DNA of 64,000 bases from Adiantum capillus-veneris (lineage: Eukaryota; Streptophyta; Polypodiopsida; Polypodiales; Pteridaceae), in the NCBI GenBank assembly GCA_014529385.2, contig CM043952.1:65372370-65436369 (forward strand), written 5' to 3'. The notes beneath the pieces are model-generated. The model ran no database searches, was not told where the DNA came from, and saw only the letters and a program-made list of their open reading frames with translations. A program made the translations under genes and the position numbers. Shown here one piece after another: positions 42,721-54,472 of the stretch (position 1 is the first letter of the stretch; the number at the start of each line of letters is the position of its first letter).

Positions 42721-45700
42721 GTGAACCAATCTGATTTTCCACATGTCTCTGACACACACATTGATGAGTCTCTCTTTAAATGTTATGGTCATGTGAAAGG
42801 TCAGCGTTTTGTTATATTGTTTGATTCAGGCAATATGCTTGATGTGATTGGTGACTCTCTTGTAGAAAGAGCCCGCTTGGAGGTTAGCCAGAAAACTCCT
42901 CTCGAGGTGTCGGGCTTCGCTCCCGGTATGGACTCTCTCATTACACAAGAGTGCCTTGATGTGTTATTCAGTGTTCAGCAAGCTTCTTTCCGTCAAATAT
43001 TTGTTGTGTCTCCTCTCTCAGGATGTGCTATGATTTTTGGGCATTCGATGGTTTCGTGAACATAACCCTCTCATTGATTGGGCAGACAATACACTCACTC
43101 TAAATGCCAAAAGTAACTCTCTTATGATCATTCGTAGTGAGGAGAGTCTTCATTCTTTACCTCTCATTTCTCATGTGCAGGCAAAGCGTGAATTACGAAG
43201 AGGAGCACAAGCGGCATTCATTTATGCCTCCCCAATCACTCAGAGCCTCAAGGCCATAGTTACAGGGAATGGTCATTTTCAGATCCCCGTTCCTCATTCC
43301 CATCCTAATTTACCGTTCCCGATCCCCGTTTCGTGTTTCAGACGTGAGTATCCTAAACAGGGAATGGCATTTCATGCATGTTGCCATTCCCTGTTCCCTG
43401 TTCCAATTTGCTGTTCCCGACGACTATGCTCAAGGCTCCAAAAAGGTATTCAGGTTTGTTTACCAAGTATGAGCACCTCTTTCTGTAGGATGATCTTCCA
43501 CCCCGCCGTCTCCCTACCGAGCGGCCGAAGGACCATCGCATAGAACTCACGAGGGGGCACAGCCAGTCAGTAAGGCTCCCTATCATTTGAACAAGACCCA
43601 AGAAGAAGAGTTAGAGCGGCAACTCACGGAGTTGGTGGCCAAAGGATTCATACGCCCTAATGTAAGTCCTTTTGTTGCTCCTATTTTATGTGTTCGCAAG
43701 AAGGATGGTTCATCTCGTTTGTGTATTGATTACAGGGCTTTGAACAAGATGACCGTCAAGAACAAGTTTTCGATGCCTCACATTGAGCATATTCTCGATA
43801 GGCTCAGCAAAGGTTTTTAGCAAGGTTGATCTCAAAAGTGAATACCATCAGGTAAGAGTATTCAAAGGCGATATCTACAAGACCGCCTTTCGCACAGAGC
43901 GAGGACAATGAGAGTATGTGTTTATGCCTTTTAGATTGACAGGTGCTGTGGGATATTCAATCGTCTCATGGTAGGCCGTTTTGGCGATATGATTGACATG
44001 TGTGTATTTATCTTTTTTTATGATATTCTCATTTTCTCTGCATCGTGGGAACAACATGAAAAGGATGTTGAAAAGGTTTTAACCCGTTTGGATGAGTGTC
44101 AACTGTACATTGCAGCTAAGAAATCTGAGTTTTTTCTCAGTGAAGTTACTTGTCTTGGTTATATCATTTCTGCAGAAGGTGTTAAGCTTGATCCCGCAAA
44201 GGTAGAACAGGTTCGTAATTGGGATTTGCCCAAAACTGCATATGGTGTGCGTTCTTTATGTCAAGCATATAGTTCACACATAGAGAATTTTGCACGCATT
44301 GCCGCACCCATGACAGATGTTTTCAAAGGGGTGAAAACTCACTGACAGCGCGTTGTTTTGTCCGAGGCAGCCATCGAGAAGGTTGCGGTGACAAAAGCGC
44401 CGTGTTTAATTCTTGCCTCTTGGGACGACCCCTTTGAGATATGGACGGATGCGAGCAATGTCGTCATAGGTGTTGTGCTTCAACAGCATGGCCATCCAGT
44501 TACATTTCTCAGTTGCAAGTTAAATAGTCCCGAAAAGAATTATTCAATTTATGACAAAGAACTTGTCTGTTATTTACTCTCTCAAGCATTGGAAGCATTT
44601 TCTGTATGGCAGAGAGTTCACAGTTCACACAAAACATCAAGCCCTCAAGTGGCTACAGTCTATGCCTAGTGCACATTGGAGTGATCGCCAAGCACGGTGG
44701 TCACAATTTTTTGAGCAATTGGTGGTTTGATTGAGTATGTGTCTGGTAAAGCTAACCTTGTTGCAGATGCGGTAAGTCACAAAGGATAGATCTTGGCTCT
44801 TAAGTCAAGATCCACAGTTTCTATTCACGGTGTCTCTCTCTACACCATGAAGAACCAGTATGCAAATTCCGAGTTTGGTAGGCAATGGTTGTAGGCTTTT
44901 GCTCCCCAAGGGCCGAGCAACTATCTCATTTGAGAAGGTTTGTTGTATTTTTGTCACCGTTTATGTGTGTTGCCCTCTCTCAGGACAGCCATATTGCACG
45001 ATGCTCATGACTCTCTCACGAGTGGGCACAGGGGAATGAACACCACTTTGGAAAAAATAGGAAGATTCTTTTATTGGCCTAAAATGCAAAAAGATGTGTT
45101 TCATTATTTCACACAGTGCACCATTTGTCAGAAAGTAAAAGCCCCTACAAATAGGCAGCAGGGTCTCTTCATGCTGTTGCCTATTCCCGAAGGACCTTTT
45201 CAAGATATCTCTATGGATTTTGTGACTAATCTTCCACCTAGTTTGCATGCAAGGAACACCAAATGCTTGACAATCGTTGATCGTCTCATCAAATTTTGCA
45301 TGTGAATTCCTTGTAAGGCCACAGTCACTGCACAAGATGTAGCAAGGTTGTTCATTAAGCATTGATAACCCCTCTGTGGTTTGCCAGAGTCAATCGTTTC
45401 AGATAGGGATGTTAAGTTCACCTCAAATTTTTGGGTAGCTCTCTCTGAAAATTTTGGCACAAAGTTAAATTTTTCATTCGCTTTTCATCCACAGTCAAAT
45501 GGTCAAACAGAAATTTACAATCAACTTGCTTTTGATGTTTTAAAGTCATATGTGCATGATCAACAGTCTCATTGGGAGCTCTATCTCCCATTGGTCCAAG
45601 CAATTATGAATGACTCTTATTCCTTTACAATTGGTAGAACTCCGTATGAGGCAGCATTTGGCTGTCCGTTCCAATCACTTTTGACTCGCTCGGTTAGTCA

Positions 45701-46020
45701 ATTCCTGATGCCAATGTTGAAAGTCAGTCGTTGGATGAGATTTCTGAGAGTGTAAAGCTTCGACTAAGCAAGGCTCATGAGTCTTACTCACGACAGGCTA
45801 ACAAGCATCGTCAAGATGTTACTATCAAGGAAGGAGATTGGGTCTATTTGAGAATCATGTTGCATCGATTTCGACATGGCTCAAAGGAGAGAGTGCGATA
45901 GTAGTTTTTGAAGTTCAAGGATCGAGGAATCCACCAGACAGTGTGGGTCGATGAAGAATTTTTCAGAGATTATTCAGAGTTGTTGGCAGACTACAAGGAA
46001 CCCATGCAGCTCGGTACCAA
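42721..46020 (+). pseudogene. F pol: protease, RT, RNase H, integrase, inactivated
   Basis: Protease region shows FVILFDSGNMLDVIGDSL and ends AMIFGHSM. RT has KGFIRPNVSPFVAPI and LCIDYRALNKM; the catalytic YxDD position reads FFYDILIFS, so the first Asp is lost. RNase H has EIWTDASNVVIGVVL and NYSIYDKELV. Integrase has an HHCC finger (HDAHDSLTSGHRG ... CTICQ), SMDFVTN, VSDRDVKF and GQTEIYN, keeping DDE. Stops and frame changes occur near 43475, 43818, 44343, 44667, 45302 and 45755, and an insert at 43259-43425 interrupts the protease-RT junction. I see no chromodomain. Confidence 0.85.
43259..43425. repeat. Palindromic insert in F pol
   Basis: About 165 bp rich in GGGAATGG/CCATTCCC and GTTCCCGATCCCCGTT words separates the protease-side and RT-side coding sequence. 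ACAGGGAATGGCA and TGCCATTCCCTGT (about 43357-43394) form a 13-bp perfect hairpin, and a third copy of the word (ACAGGGAATGG) starts the insert. It could be a small transposon or a hairpin-driven expansion. Confidence 0.55.
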
Positions 46021-46051
46021 TTGGCAGTGCCTCACTTAAAAAAGGAGGGGA

Positions 46052-46568
46052 TGTCACGTGCACATCAAACCCTATGTGCATGTGGATAAGCTATCTCAGG
46101 TCTAGGGTTCAGGTTAGCCTAGGAAGTGTTCTGGCACCTTTGTGAGCATGTGCGCAGGCCGTGCATGTCCAGGTACTCTGATTTTGCATCCTACAGACTG
46201 CACAACCTAGCCTGTCGTGCGTTTTTGCAGCCTACAGACTGCCTAGCGTTTTCAATATTCAGCCCTTAGCCATTGCAGATTGACCCCTTAGCTTCGCAGA
46301 TCTCACCTATCCGCAACAATCCTCACCGTATCGTCGGATCAGCCAGGATTCAGTAGCAAATCATAGTTTCCAGATTTCAGCATTTTCAGCCCTAGCGTTT
46401 TCAGTTTTCAGCCGTCCTCGTCATCGTCATCATTTGTTGTCGACATCGTTGGCAAGTCCATTGCATTTAGACCATTGTACCAGATTTGTGCAATCTATAG
46501 CATAGACCTCCCTCGCCATAGAGAGGAGGGCCCTTGGAGGAGGGTTTGAGAACCACTTGGTATCGTAT

Positions 46569-46660
<92 letters not shown>

Positions 46661-46831
46661 CTCAGCACTTTCATTCACAGTAGCATTCACTTTGTTTGTG
46701 ATCATTGCACTTGCAATCTCTCTCTAAGAAGAACAGAAGGCTCTCCCTTCCGTAAGTAAAAAGGAACCCTTGAGCACAGTTCAAGCACTCATCCTGAGCA
46801 CTATCAACATTCACTTCCGTTGCACCTTACA
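46052..46831 (+). repeat. 3' LTR of element F
   Basis: The 780-bp LTR matches the ends of the 5' LTR, but an internal piece after GTGCGCAGGCCGTG is missing. It carries a (CT)n tract at 46571-46657. Confidence 0.9.
46571..46657. repeat. (CT)n tract in F 3' LTR
   Basis: An uninterrupted CT tract of about 87 bp, at the same relative position as in the 5' LTR but longer. Confidence 0.97.
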
Positions 46832-46836
46832 TTTTT

Positions 46837-46990
46837 CCAAAAGGAGCATGAGTGAGTCACGTATTACGTGAACAGGTATTGGTTCACTCTCTCAAAGGTG
46901 GCTTCATTCTTGACTCTCTCTGAGGAAGAAATTCAACGGAGGACTTTTCTCCGAACTTCGTAGATGCATGCTGATATAACCGCAAGATAC
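46837..46990 (+). pseudogene. Family A gag, right part
   Basis: It continues the gag cut at 39804: FQKEHE*VTYYVNRYWF, then TLSKVASFLTLSEEEIQRRTF. This is the standard end of the gag capsid domain. A TGA interrupts it after KEHE, at a place where Arg CGA is likely. Confidence 0.7.
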
Positions 46991-49039
46991 TTTGCAGTGG
47001 ATGGTGGAATCAGCCATGCAAGCTGAAAGTGTACACGTTATTGTACGACAAATCTAATCCCCACAGTGGGACGGAAACCATTTAACACGGACACAACAAA
47101 TTTTTGTTCTCTCCTTGAAGGATACGTTACTATCCGGAGAAAGTTTTGGAGTAAGGGAATTCATTCCCAACTCCTAAGAATTTTGAACATAAGGCCCTCA
47201 ACATTAAGTGAGAGGGAAAGTCTTTGATCAAAGTTAAATGTTTAAGGAACTTTTAAACTGCGTTTTGGTTTTTTTGCACACCTCGAAAAGTCTTTGATCA
47301 AAGTTAAATGTTTAAGGGACTTTTTACTGCGTTTTGGTTTTTTTGCACGAGGTATGCATGTCTAACCACGAACTATCACTCTCGAGTATTTATGAGAGTA
47401 GGATCAAGTTGGAACATTGTTCTATGAGATAAACTGGTTTGCTAAACCATCCGGAAGGTCACAAATTGATCTGATATCTGGTAGTTTCCCCATAGATTAC
47501 CTGCTATTGTGGGTAGGACATTACAACGGAACCATTTTGGGATTTCAAGCAAAGAAAGAACTTTCAATAAGCTTGAGTACCCTATGAGCTCACACCCCCT
47601 ACACGGTAAGGGAAGATACGTTAGAGATTTTTGCACAAGTGAATGAGCACTCGCTTTATGAGAGGAGGAGCAAGAGACAACTGCAGCCTGTGCTCCAAGA
47701 ATCCCATATTTGAAATTCCACATTACTTGATGAGTGGGTTTGCTCTGGGACCAAGTTGAGAGATCATCTGGTTGAGCATTTTCGCTCTAAGAATCTTCAG
47801 AAGGGAAGGAAATCTTCCGAGTTTACGAAAGTTGTAACACAGCATGAGTATTATGTACAATTTTGGTACATGGATAATGTATGAAGATGCAGACCTTGTT
47901 GTCAAGGTGAGTCAACTACCCAGTCGAATTTAATCTGCTAACTAGAATGAGATGAGCCAACTTCTTTTTCAAGAAATGGAATGGAATTTGAGATACCTCT
48001 CTTGAGCCCCTTTTGCGCACAATGCTATTACGACATGAGAATCTCTATGTGAGATGTGTTCGGACGCTCTGAGTTTCTCTACTGAGAAGGGGTTTTCTGA
48101 TGGTCATTGATCATCGAGTACGCTACATGGATTGACCACTAAAGTAGCAAGTTATGGTTGCAGTATACGCTTCTCCGTAAGCAATTCAACTAATGAACTC
48201 TTATGTTCCAACACAGAAAGAACTATCTTCACCACATATGGGAGAACATCCCTGAGAATCAAAGTGAGTTCACTCTATTGTGAATTGAGCTTGAACATAC
48301 GTTCAGAGAATGCTACGGCTAGAATCTAAGCATTTTGCAAGCCGGCATTGATGCTTGCAAGGTTGATGATCTCCGCAAGAAAGAGAAGCTAATAGTCGTC
48401 AGAAAGATACTACGAGTGGTAATAACCAGCAGGCGGAAAAGATGGAAACCAAGGGATCTTTGAATCGGACCAAATCGGCCTACCCTGAGTAAACAAGAAC
48501 TTCTATTAGTAAGATGACAGACTGTATTTGCCAAAGGAAGACATCCTCAAATGAGATTTATGCTCTATGATTTGGACATTCCCTATGCGGGAGAAATACA
48601 AGACGTTTAATATCCTCAGGACTAACAGCGCAAGATTACGCGCAAGGACAGATACCAAGATTGATTTCTAGGAAGAAAATTTTTCTCGAGATTGAGGAGG
48701 AGGAATTGAGTGAACAGATTCTCAGATAAGGAAACTTCCAATCTATTGGAAATACGCAAATGACGAGTTCCTACGTGACTCGTAAGATTGACAATTGGTA
48801 AAAAATATCCTCGAGGAATTAGAGGGACATGAATTTCTCCAGATGGAGTCAAGTACCTCAGCTACTTTCGAACTGGTAAGGTACATATTGAATTTTTGTT
48901 TAATTAAAGTTTTAAGTTTTTTTTTGAGAGGGACTAGCTCAACTCACCAATGAGCAAGATCTGGAATTTTTCCGGTTTCTCCCCGGGCAGTTCAGCTGCA
49001 CCTCTACAGTTGAGGACAACTATTTATAAGTGAGATGGA
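46991..49039 (+). other. Non-coding internal part of the family A element
   Basis: No protease, RT, RNase H or integrase motif is found on either strand over about 2 kb. A tandem duplication of about 68 bp (AAAGTCTTTGATCAAAGTTA ... GCGTTTTGGTTTTTTTGCAC) occupies 47219-47281 and 47287-47348. The segment ends in purine-rich sequence before the 3' LTR. Confidence 0.7.
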
Positions 49040-51040
49040 TGTTGCTAAATTCGCTTTATCTGATAGAAAAATAATTCTACATGAATTGTTGGATTTATAA
49101 GTGAGAGGGTTTTCTCGCTTTAGACACCAAGAAAAAATAATTCTAAGTGAATTATTGGAATTATAAGTGAGGGTTTTTCTCACTAGTGGAGAGTACAAAT
49201 ATTTCTAGTTCGTCATTCAGAGTAATGATGGGAGCACTGTGAACGGGAATATCTATAAGGCCACCAAGAATAGGTACTTCTGATGCGTCACATCGGATGG
49301 GTGATAGGGAGCATCGGGAAGAAGTATTCGACCATCCGGGAACAGACATCTCTCATGCGTCATAGGATGGGTGACATAGAGCATCGTGAATGAGACTGAA
49401 CCGTAAGTTCGATAGGAAAGGAACAGGTGATGGGTTTTCCTGATGCGTCACAATGTGGGTGACGGTTGCATCAGAAAGGGAATATCCATAGTCAGGAGGA
49501 AATTCCGAACTATGTTAGAATTGTGCACAACGATGAGCAAACACTTGAATGAAGATGGGTTCAGAGAAAACTTTGAGGAAAAACAGATGCTTTCTGAGAA
49601 AACGGGTTGCTTTCCGAGAAAGCAGATGCTTTCCTGCAAGGAAGTCTATGTCAGCATTGCATCTGTGCATGTGGTTGCATCCAGGGATGCTTGGCTTGTC
49701 ATTGTGCAAGCATTGTTTTCAGCCGATAAGGTTTTATTGAGTTGTTGGGCAGGTTCAAACTTCTTTTTTTTTTTAAAGATTGGCCGGCCGCCCACTTGTT
49801 AAGTGGGTAGCCATCTGCAAAACTAAACCTACAAATCAGGGCACCCCCACTCTCCTCTATTTCTAGCAAAAACAAAAGCAATCTCTCTCTCTCTACTCTA
49901 GGCCCTCTCTCCCTCAGCCCTATTTCTGCCAGGTTACCCCCCTATTCCTACCGTTGGCCAGGAGCAATTAAAGCACCCTCTCTCTCACAGGAGGACCAAA
50001 GAAGGCCAGTGCTAGCAAGAAGAAAACGTTGATGCAGATTTCAGTCTCGCGAAGATGAAGCCGCCGATGATTGCTCATGGCTGCCCCGAGTGTACCATAT
50101 GTCACCAAGACCCAGTGGGCGAGTTCCATCGCGAAGAAGTGCCTACGGAAAGTGTTTCCATCGTGACAAGCTGATTTTTTTCTCTGTTTTCAGCCCATAA
50201 ATGTCGTAGACAGGGCTGATTTACGAGAAGGAACTCGAGAACACACCTCTTCTGTGTGTACGATTGGAAAAGAGAATTCTCTGTGTAGAGATCTCTTCCA
50301 GGGAATTGCTTTTCGAGAACCGAGTTGCGTTCCGAGCGTCGAGACTTCGAAGGTAACGTTTTGAATGTTATGACCTCTGAGTATTTGTTTGCAGGTGTAC
50401 TTCCTCTTCGCGAGGGAGTAGGAGCAGAGGAAAGCATAAGCCTCTGCAGGAGAAAAGCGCTCTGAGTAACTAGAGCCAGATCAGCCCCGGGTTTCGTACC
50501 CTGAGTTTGGTAGAAGATCCACGGATCTGAGAGTGGTAGACTCTCGAGTTGGGATCGGGAACTTGAGATCACCAAGGAAGGACTTCGCGTCCAAGGAAAG
50601 CAGTTATTCTGCAAGAAGAGGATTCTGGGAACAGAGTCGGACAAGAGTTGTAGGGATGCTATGCCCTGAGTTTGGAAGGTAAGATCCAGAGGCGAGAACC
50701 TTAGTTCTCGAGGATTCAGAATAAGGAACAGAAGTTCCTTGGAATAGGGTTTTGTCCTAGGAATAGGAAGTTGAGGCTTCCAAGAACCATCAAGTCTTAT
50801 TCTAGAACGAACGTGGTAATACGTTCGGCTCAAGTGCTTGTATAGACTTCTTCTCAGTAATACACATATATTACAGGGGGGATCAGCCCATCTTTTGGTC
50901 CCCAACACTGTGTCTATCTTCTCACTCTCTATCTCTCTCGCGCTCTCTATTTCTCTCTATATCCTCTGGCTTCAGTATTAACTGATAAATTCTACTTATT
51001 TGAGTATATTTTATATTGCTATGCGCTCCCATTTGTGATA
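49040..51040 (+). repeat. 3' LTR, family A
   Basis: It starts TGTTGCTAAATTCGC as the solo LTR at 4359 does and ends CCCATTTGTGATA, where the usual final CA is mutated. It is longer (2,001 bp) than the solo copy (1,504 bp), mainly through sequence at about 50340-50880. Confidence 0.88.
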
Positions 51041-51548
51041 GAGCCAGACTGACCAAAGGTAGAAGAACATTATATGATCCTAATACAAAGACTTGGAATG
51101 CATTAACGCCTTATGAAATGGAATGAAGACTGCGTGCAAGGACCAGCTGGAGCAGGAAGCCCTCTACCACCTAATCCAGAAAGAGAATGTTGGATCCAGT
51201 GCTCCGAGGGGTTCTAGCACAAAGTTGAATGCCGGCTCGCTGCTGCTCTCGCTACCCTTGCGCTCGCTTCCCCTTCGCCCAGGACCCATCTCCCCCCCCC
51301 ACCACCACCACCACCGCCATCGCCCTCCCCCCCCCCCCCCCTCTTCCCTCGCGCTTCGTGCCTGCCCACGCTACGCGCTGTCCAGCCTACACGCTGTTTG
51401 TCTGTGTGATGTCCCTTAACCAGCCTGCCCCTCCCACCAGCAATCCCCCCCTCCCCTCATTGCTTGTGAGTTGTTCTCAACACACCAACATTCACGCCAG
51501 CACCTTTCCTTCACCTTCGCCCTCTTCTTTATCAACAGCAAACACATA
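51041..51548 (+). other. C-rich stretch before LINE ORF1
   Basis: Runs of C, CCA triplets (51292-51316) and a 14-C run near 51329 give Pro-rich frames without known domains. This is likely the 5' leader of the LINE that follows. Confidence 0.5.
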
Positions 51549-52402
51549 ATGGAAGCCCCTGCTCTACCTCAGAGGGACTCTACAGAAGCCCCGTCGCCCG
51601 ACACCGCGGAGCCGATCCTTCGACTTGCTCTTTCCCCAGAAGAGCAAGCGATCTTGATGGCCGAGGTGGAACGCTTGCAAGCCACCGTAGTTATCTACAA
51701 GATCATTGGTACTCGACCCAGCTGTGGAGAGGTTCGATATTTGCTTCAAGACTAACTCCTTTCCGATGTGGGCAAGATCACCAATGTTCAGATTCTTGAG
51801 AGAGGATATTACTTGATAGAGTTTGAGTCTCCAGAGATGACGGCCAAGGTGATTTCGATGAGTCCGCTCGGCCTCCAAGCAGCTTGAGCTTACTTCAGAC
51901 GATGGCATTATGATTTCAACCCGACTACAGATGTGCTTGAGGAGGAGGCCGACTTGCCTATTTTGGTTTGCTTCACAGGACTCAGAAGGGAATACCTTCC
52001 TTTACTTCCCAGGATTGGTTCCATGTTCGGGACAGTTCTGGAGGCACTGCGTACTACAGCTTCGGTTGTGGCCAAGGCCGTAGGTTTGCATATCGTGCGG
52101 GTTCTTGTTCGAGACACACACTCCCTCTTGAAGGTGATATTGTTGCCTCGGGTGAGTGGCGGGTAGATCAAACAGAATTTGGAGTATTCGGGTCTCCCGA
52201 ACCAGTGCTTCATTTGCACACAGATGGGCCACTTAGCGAGGGCCTGTCCTCGCAGGAGATCTCGACCCACAGCGCCTGCACAACCTCCCAATGCTGAGCA
52301 GGCCCAACAGACAAATACCTAGGACACACACGCTGGTACCTTGACAGAGACCAGCGATCAGTCAGCTAATGGCGGGCAGCAGGTGCCCAGCCGCCGTTGA
52401 TA
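51549..52402 (+). pseudogene. LINE ORF1 with DUF4283-like domain and CCHC knuckle
   Basis: The start is ATG 51549 (MEAPALPQRDSTEAP). A DUF4283-like region (TVVIYKIIGTRPSCGEVR ... ILERGYYLIEFESPEMTAKV ... ALGLHIVRV-type end) is followed by CFICTQMGHLARAC, a CX2CX4HX4C knuckle. One frame throughout carries stops TAA (51753), TGA (51886) and TAG (52164). The last two are easily read as former CGA and TGG codons. Such proteins bind LINE RNA in the ribonucleoprotein. ORF2 lies downstream. Confidence 0.82.
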
Positions 52403-52950
52403 GGGACGGGCTCGCTACACTGCCCTCCTTGGTGGTAGTCCTCATGCAACTCAGCAACAGTGGGTTCCGACATGGAACCGTTTTGACCCCTTGCAGCAGG
52501 AGTCGTTTGAGGAGGCTCCCTCTACCATAGCTCCTCCACCTCCTCCGCCTCCCCCCCTCCGCCTTCAGACTCCTCCGCTCCGTCCCACCTTCTCCTCCAA
52601 ATGATCCTCTCTCCCCGGCGGGGCTTGCAGCCTTATCTCACTCCTCCTCAGATGCAGAGGGACTGGACACTCATCCGCAGTGAGACGGTCTCTGGGTAGT
52701 GCTTTTGCTACGAGTCGCATGGCTCGAGAGGGACAGCCCCACCTGAGGACGCCTCTTCTGGTCCAAACCTCTCCTTTTGCAGCAATTTCTCGTGGTTTGA
52801 CCAGCTTCGATATTCGCAAACGATGGGACTTCTTCGACTACAGCTTCAAACGCTTCCTTAGTGACCCATCTTCCAACCTGGAGGAGCTTGTTTTCGAGTT
52901 CACGTCCTCTTTTTAGCAGCCCGAGGCTCTGAGGCTCTGGACACAATGAT
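52403..52950 (+). other. LINE region between ORF1 and the antisense LTR
   Basis: A Pro-rich tail is followed by a frame at 52680-52916 (MRRSLGSAFATSRMAREGQP ... LEELVFEFTSSF) without a known domain. It is probably a degraded ORF1 end or linker. Confidence 0.45.
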
Positions 52951-53362
52951 TGTGAGTATTCTAGGTACTAATCCTTAATTAAGTACTTAAACTCATGATT
53001 AAGACTTAAGAAACTTGAACTGAACTCAGAAACAAGACTTAGAAGGCTCTTGTTTGATTGTTTTAATGTGTGATACGAGGGCTCCTTATATAGGAGACGA
53101 AGAGACACAAATGAAAAGACACGTCTCCTGGTGAAGAGACGTGACTTTAGACGTAAAGACACATCCTTTCGGCGAAGAGCTGCAACCATTGGGCGAAGAG
53201 TCGCATCCGTAGAGCGAAGGAGTGTGACCAGTCGTCGAAGGAGTGTGGCTTTTGGGCGAAGGGGTGTGACCATCCAAGCGCAGGGGTTCTCCTTGGCATG
53301 AAACTTCGCGTATCTGCAACTAGGAGTGTATGTAATACTGCAACATAGTCACAATCGTGATG
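52951..53362 (-). mobile_element. E-family solo LTR, antisense, inside the LINE
   Basis: The reverse complement matches the E LTR: TCACGATTGTGACTATG at the start, the CTTCG-type repeat array, TATATAGGAGC-type core promoter (CTCCTTATATAGG on the plus strand near 53085) and CTAGAATACTCACA at the end. No internal sequence accompanies it. Target repeats are not clear because the LTR start is mutated. Confidence 0.82.
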
Positions 53363-53795
53363 GCGATCCTTCCCGCTGTGTGGCGTGGACCATACGGAAT
53401 GGACCCCTGCACACAGTTCTTGATCGGCTCCAGCTCTAGGCCACTGAGTTCTCGCACTACACAGGGGACCTAGAGATGACAGACTTGTTACAGACACTTT
53501 GGCCTCTAGCCAAGTTTAGCATGACACCAACGGATGCAGCAAGTTGCAGGCACATTGTGGTACACTTGTTTGCTGACATGCAACCCCCCCCTTGCTATGT
53601 ATTCATTCATGAGGATTCTTGGACAGAGGAGGTGGCCTTACGGATTGCACGCTCGGCTTGGGCCTGGGTGGGACAGTCACTTCAGTCACGTCTCTCTAGA
53701 GGTCGCTCGGATGCAGATTACTCCCCATCCAAGCCGGCCTCTACAATAGCAAGGTTGGTTGCTACTGCAACATCTCCTCTCCCTCATTGACTCCA
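53363..53795 (+). other. LINE sequence before ORF2
   Basis: The frame at 53476-53790 (MTDLLQTLWPLAKFSMTP ... SLQSRLSRGRSDAD) lacks a known domain and ends just before the ORF2 ATG. It may be the end of ORF1. Confidence 0.45.
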
Positions 53796-54472
53796 TGAGG
53801 ATCATCTCATGGAATGTGCAGGGATTAGGAGGACCCCAATTTCAACGTCAAAGGGGTCGGTTGCGTCAGGAGCTTCAGTGATGCCTTGTGGATGGTGAGA
53901 TCAATATTCTTATGCTACAGGAGCATCATCTCTGTGAGAGCCGCATTAGACAATGTGGTCAGATTTTGCGTGGTCGCTATGAGACATTTCGGTCAGTTGC
54001 ATTTGGACCTGGAGGCATCCAGGACGGGGTATGTATGACTATTGCGGACTCCTGGAAGTAGGCTATTGTGGGCAGAGGTGTTATTGTGCCAGACAGGGTA
54101 CAGTGGATTACTATGCAATTTCAGGGTTGCCTCATGGGATTCATGAACATATATTCGCCCAATGTGGCAAGTGCACGAGCAGAGTTTTGGTCTCATGTTG
54201 TTGAGTCTCTACCTCATGCAGAGCAACGGTGTGTTGGGGAGGCGATTGCAACATGTTGAAGGACCCCTCTGACAGGATTGGAGGTGGCCATGCTACAATG
54301 CAAGGGGCTGAGTTGGCAGCTTGGGAACGGCTATGTATGACTATGAGGGTTTTTGATGTTTGGTAGCACTTAGGTATTGTGAGACCCCCAGACAGCCTGT
54401 CTTTCTCTCGCGCTAACTGCAGGGTAGGAGGAGTGAATCTATTGCGGATAGATCGCTTCTACGCCAGTGACC
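53796..54472 (+). pseudogene. LINE ORF2, endonuclease domain, truncated
   Basis: The start is ATG 53796 with MRIISWNVQGLGGPQ, the Asn-containing first motif of the AP-endonuclease-like (EEP) domain, then ILMLQEHH with the catalytic Glu and MNIYSPN. Later pieces (SLSFSRANCRVGGVNLLRI) suit the end of the domain. Stops are at about 53880, 54058 and 54257. The coding sequence ends at the antisense LTR at 54473, so no RT is present. The enzyme would nick target DNA for target-primed reverse transcription. Confidence 0.85.

Larger units (their letters stand above)
39805..46831 (+). mobile_element. Element F: Ty3/gypsy retrotransposon nested in the family A gag
   Basis: LTRs lie at 39805-40898 and 46052-46831, both starting TGTCACGTGCACATC and ending TGCACCTTACA. 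A primer site TTGGTATCAGGGC is at 40899 and a purine tract AAAAAAGGAGGGGA at 46038-46051. Flanks are TTTTC (39800-39804) and TTTTT(C) (46832 on), a 5-bp target repeat with one mismatch. The outer gag reads on across the site. The 3' LTR lacks about 300 bp of the 5' LTR. Gag-pol in between carries many stops. Confidence 0.92.
37358..51040 (+). mobile_element. Family A LTR retrotransposon with gag only, split by element F
   Basis: The 5' LTR (37358-39100) is followed by a perfect primer site TGGTATCAGAGC at 39102-39113. The 3' LTR (49040-51040) is preceded by purine-rich AAGTGAGATGGA. With element F removed (39805-46831) the internal region is about 2.9 kb and holds a decayed gag and no recognisable protease, RT or integrase. 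It fits non-autonomous gag-only LTR elements. No clear target duplication is left because the 5' LTR start is missing. Confidence 0.85.
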
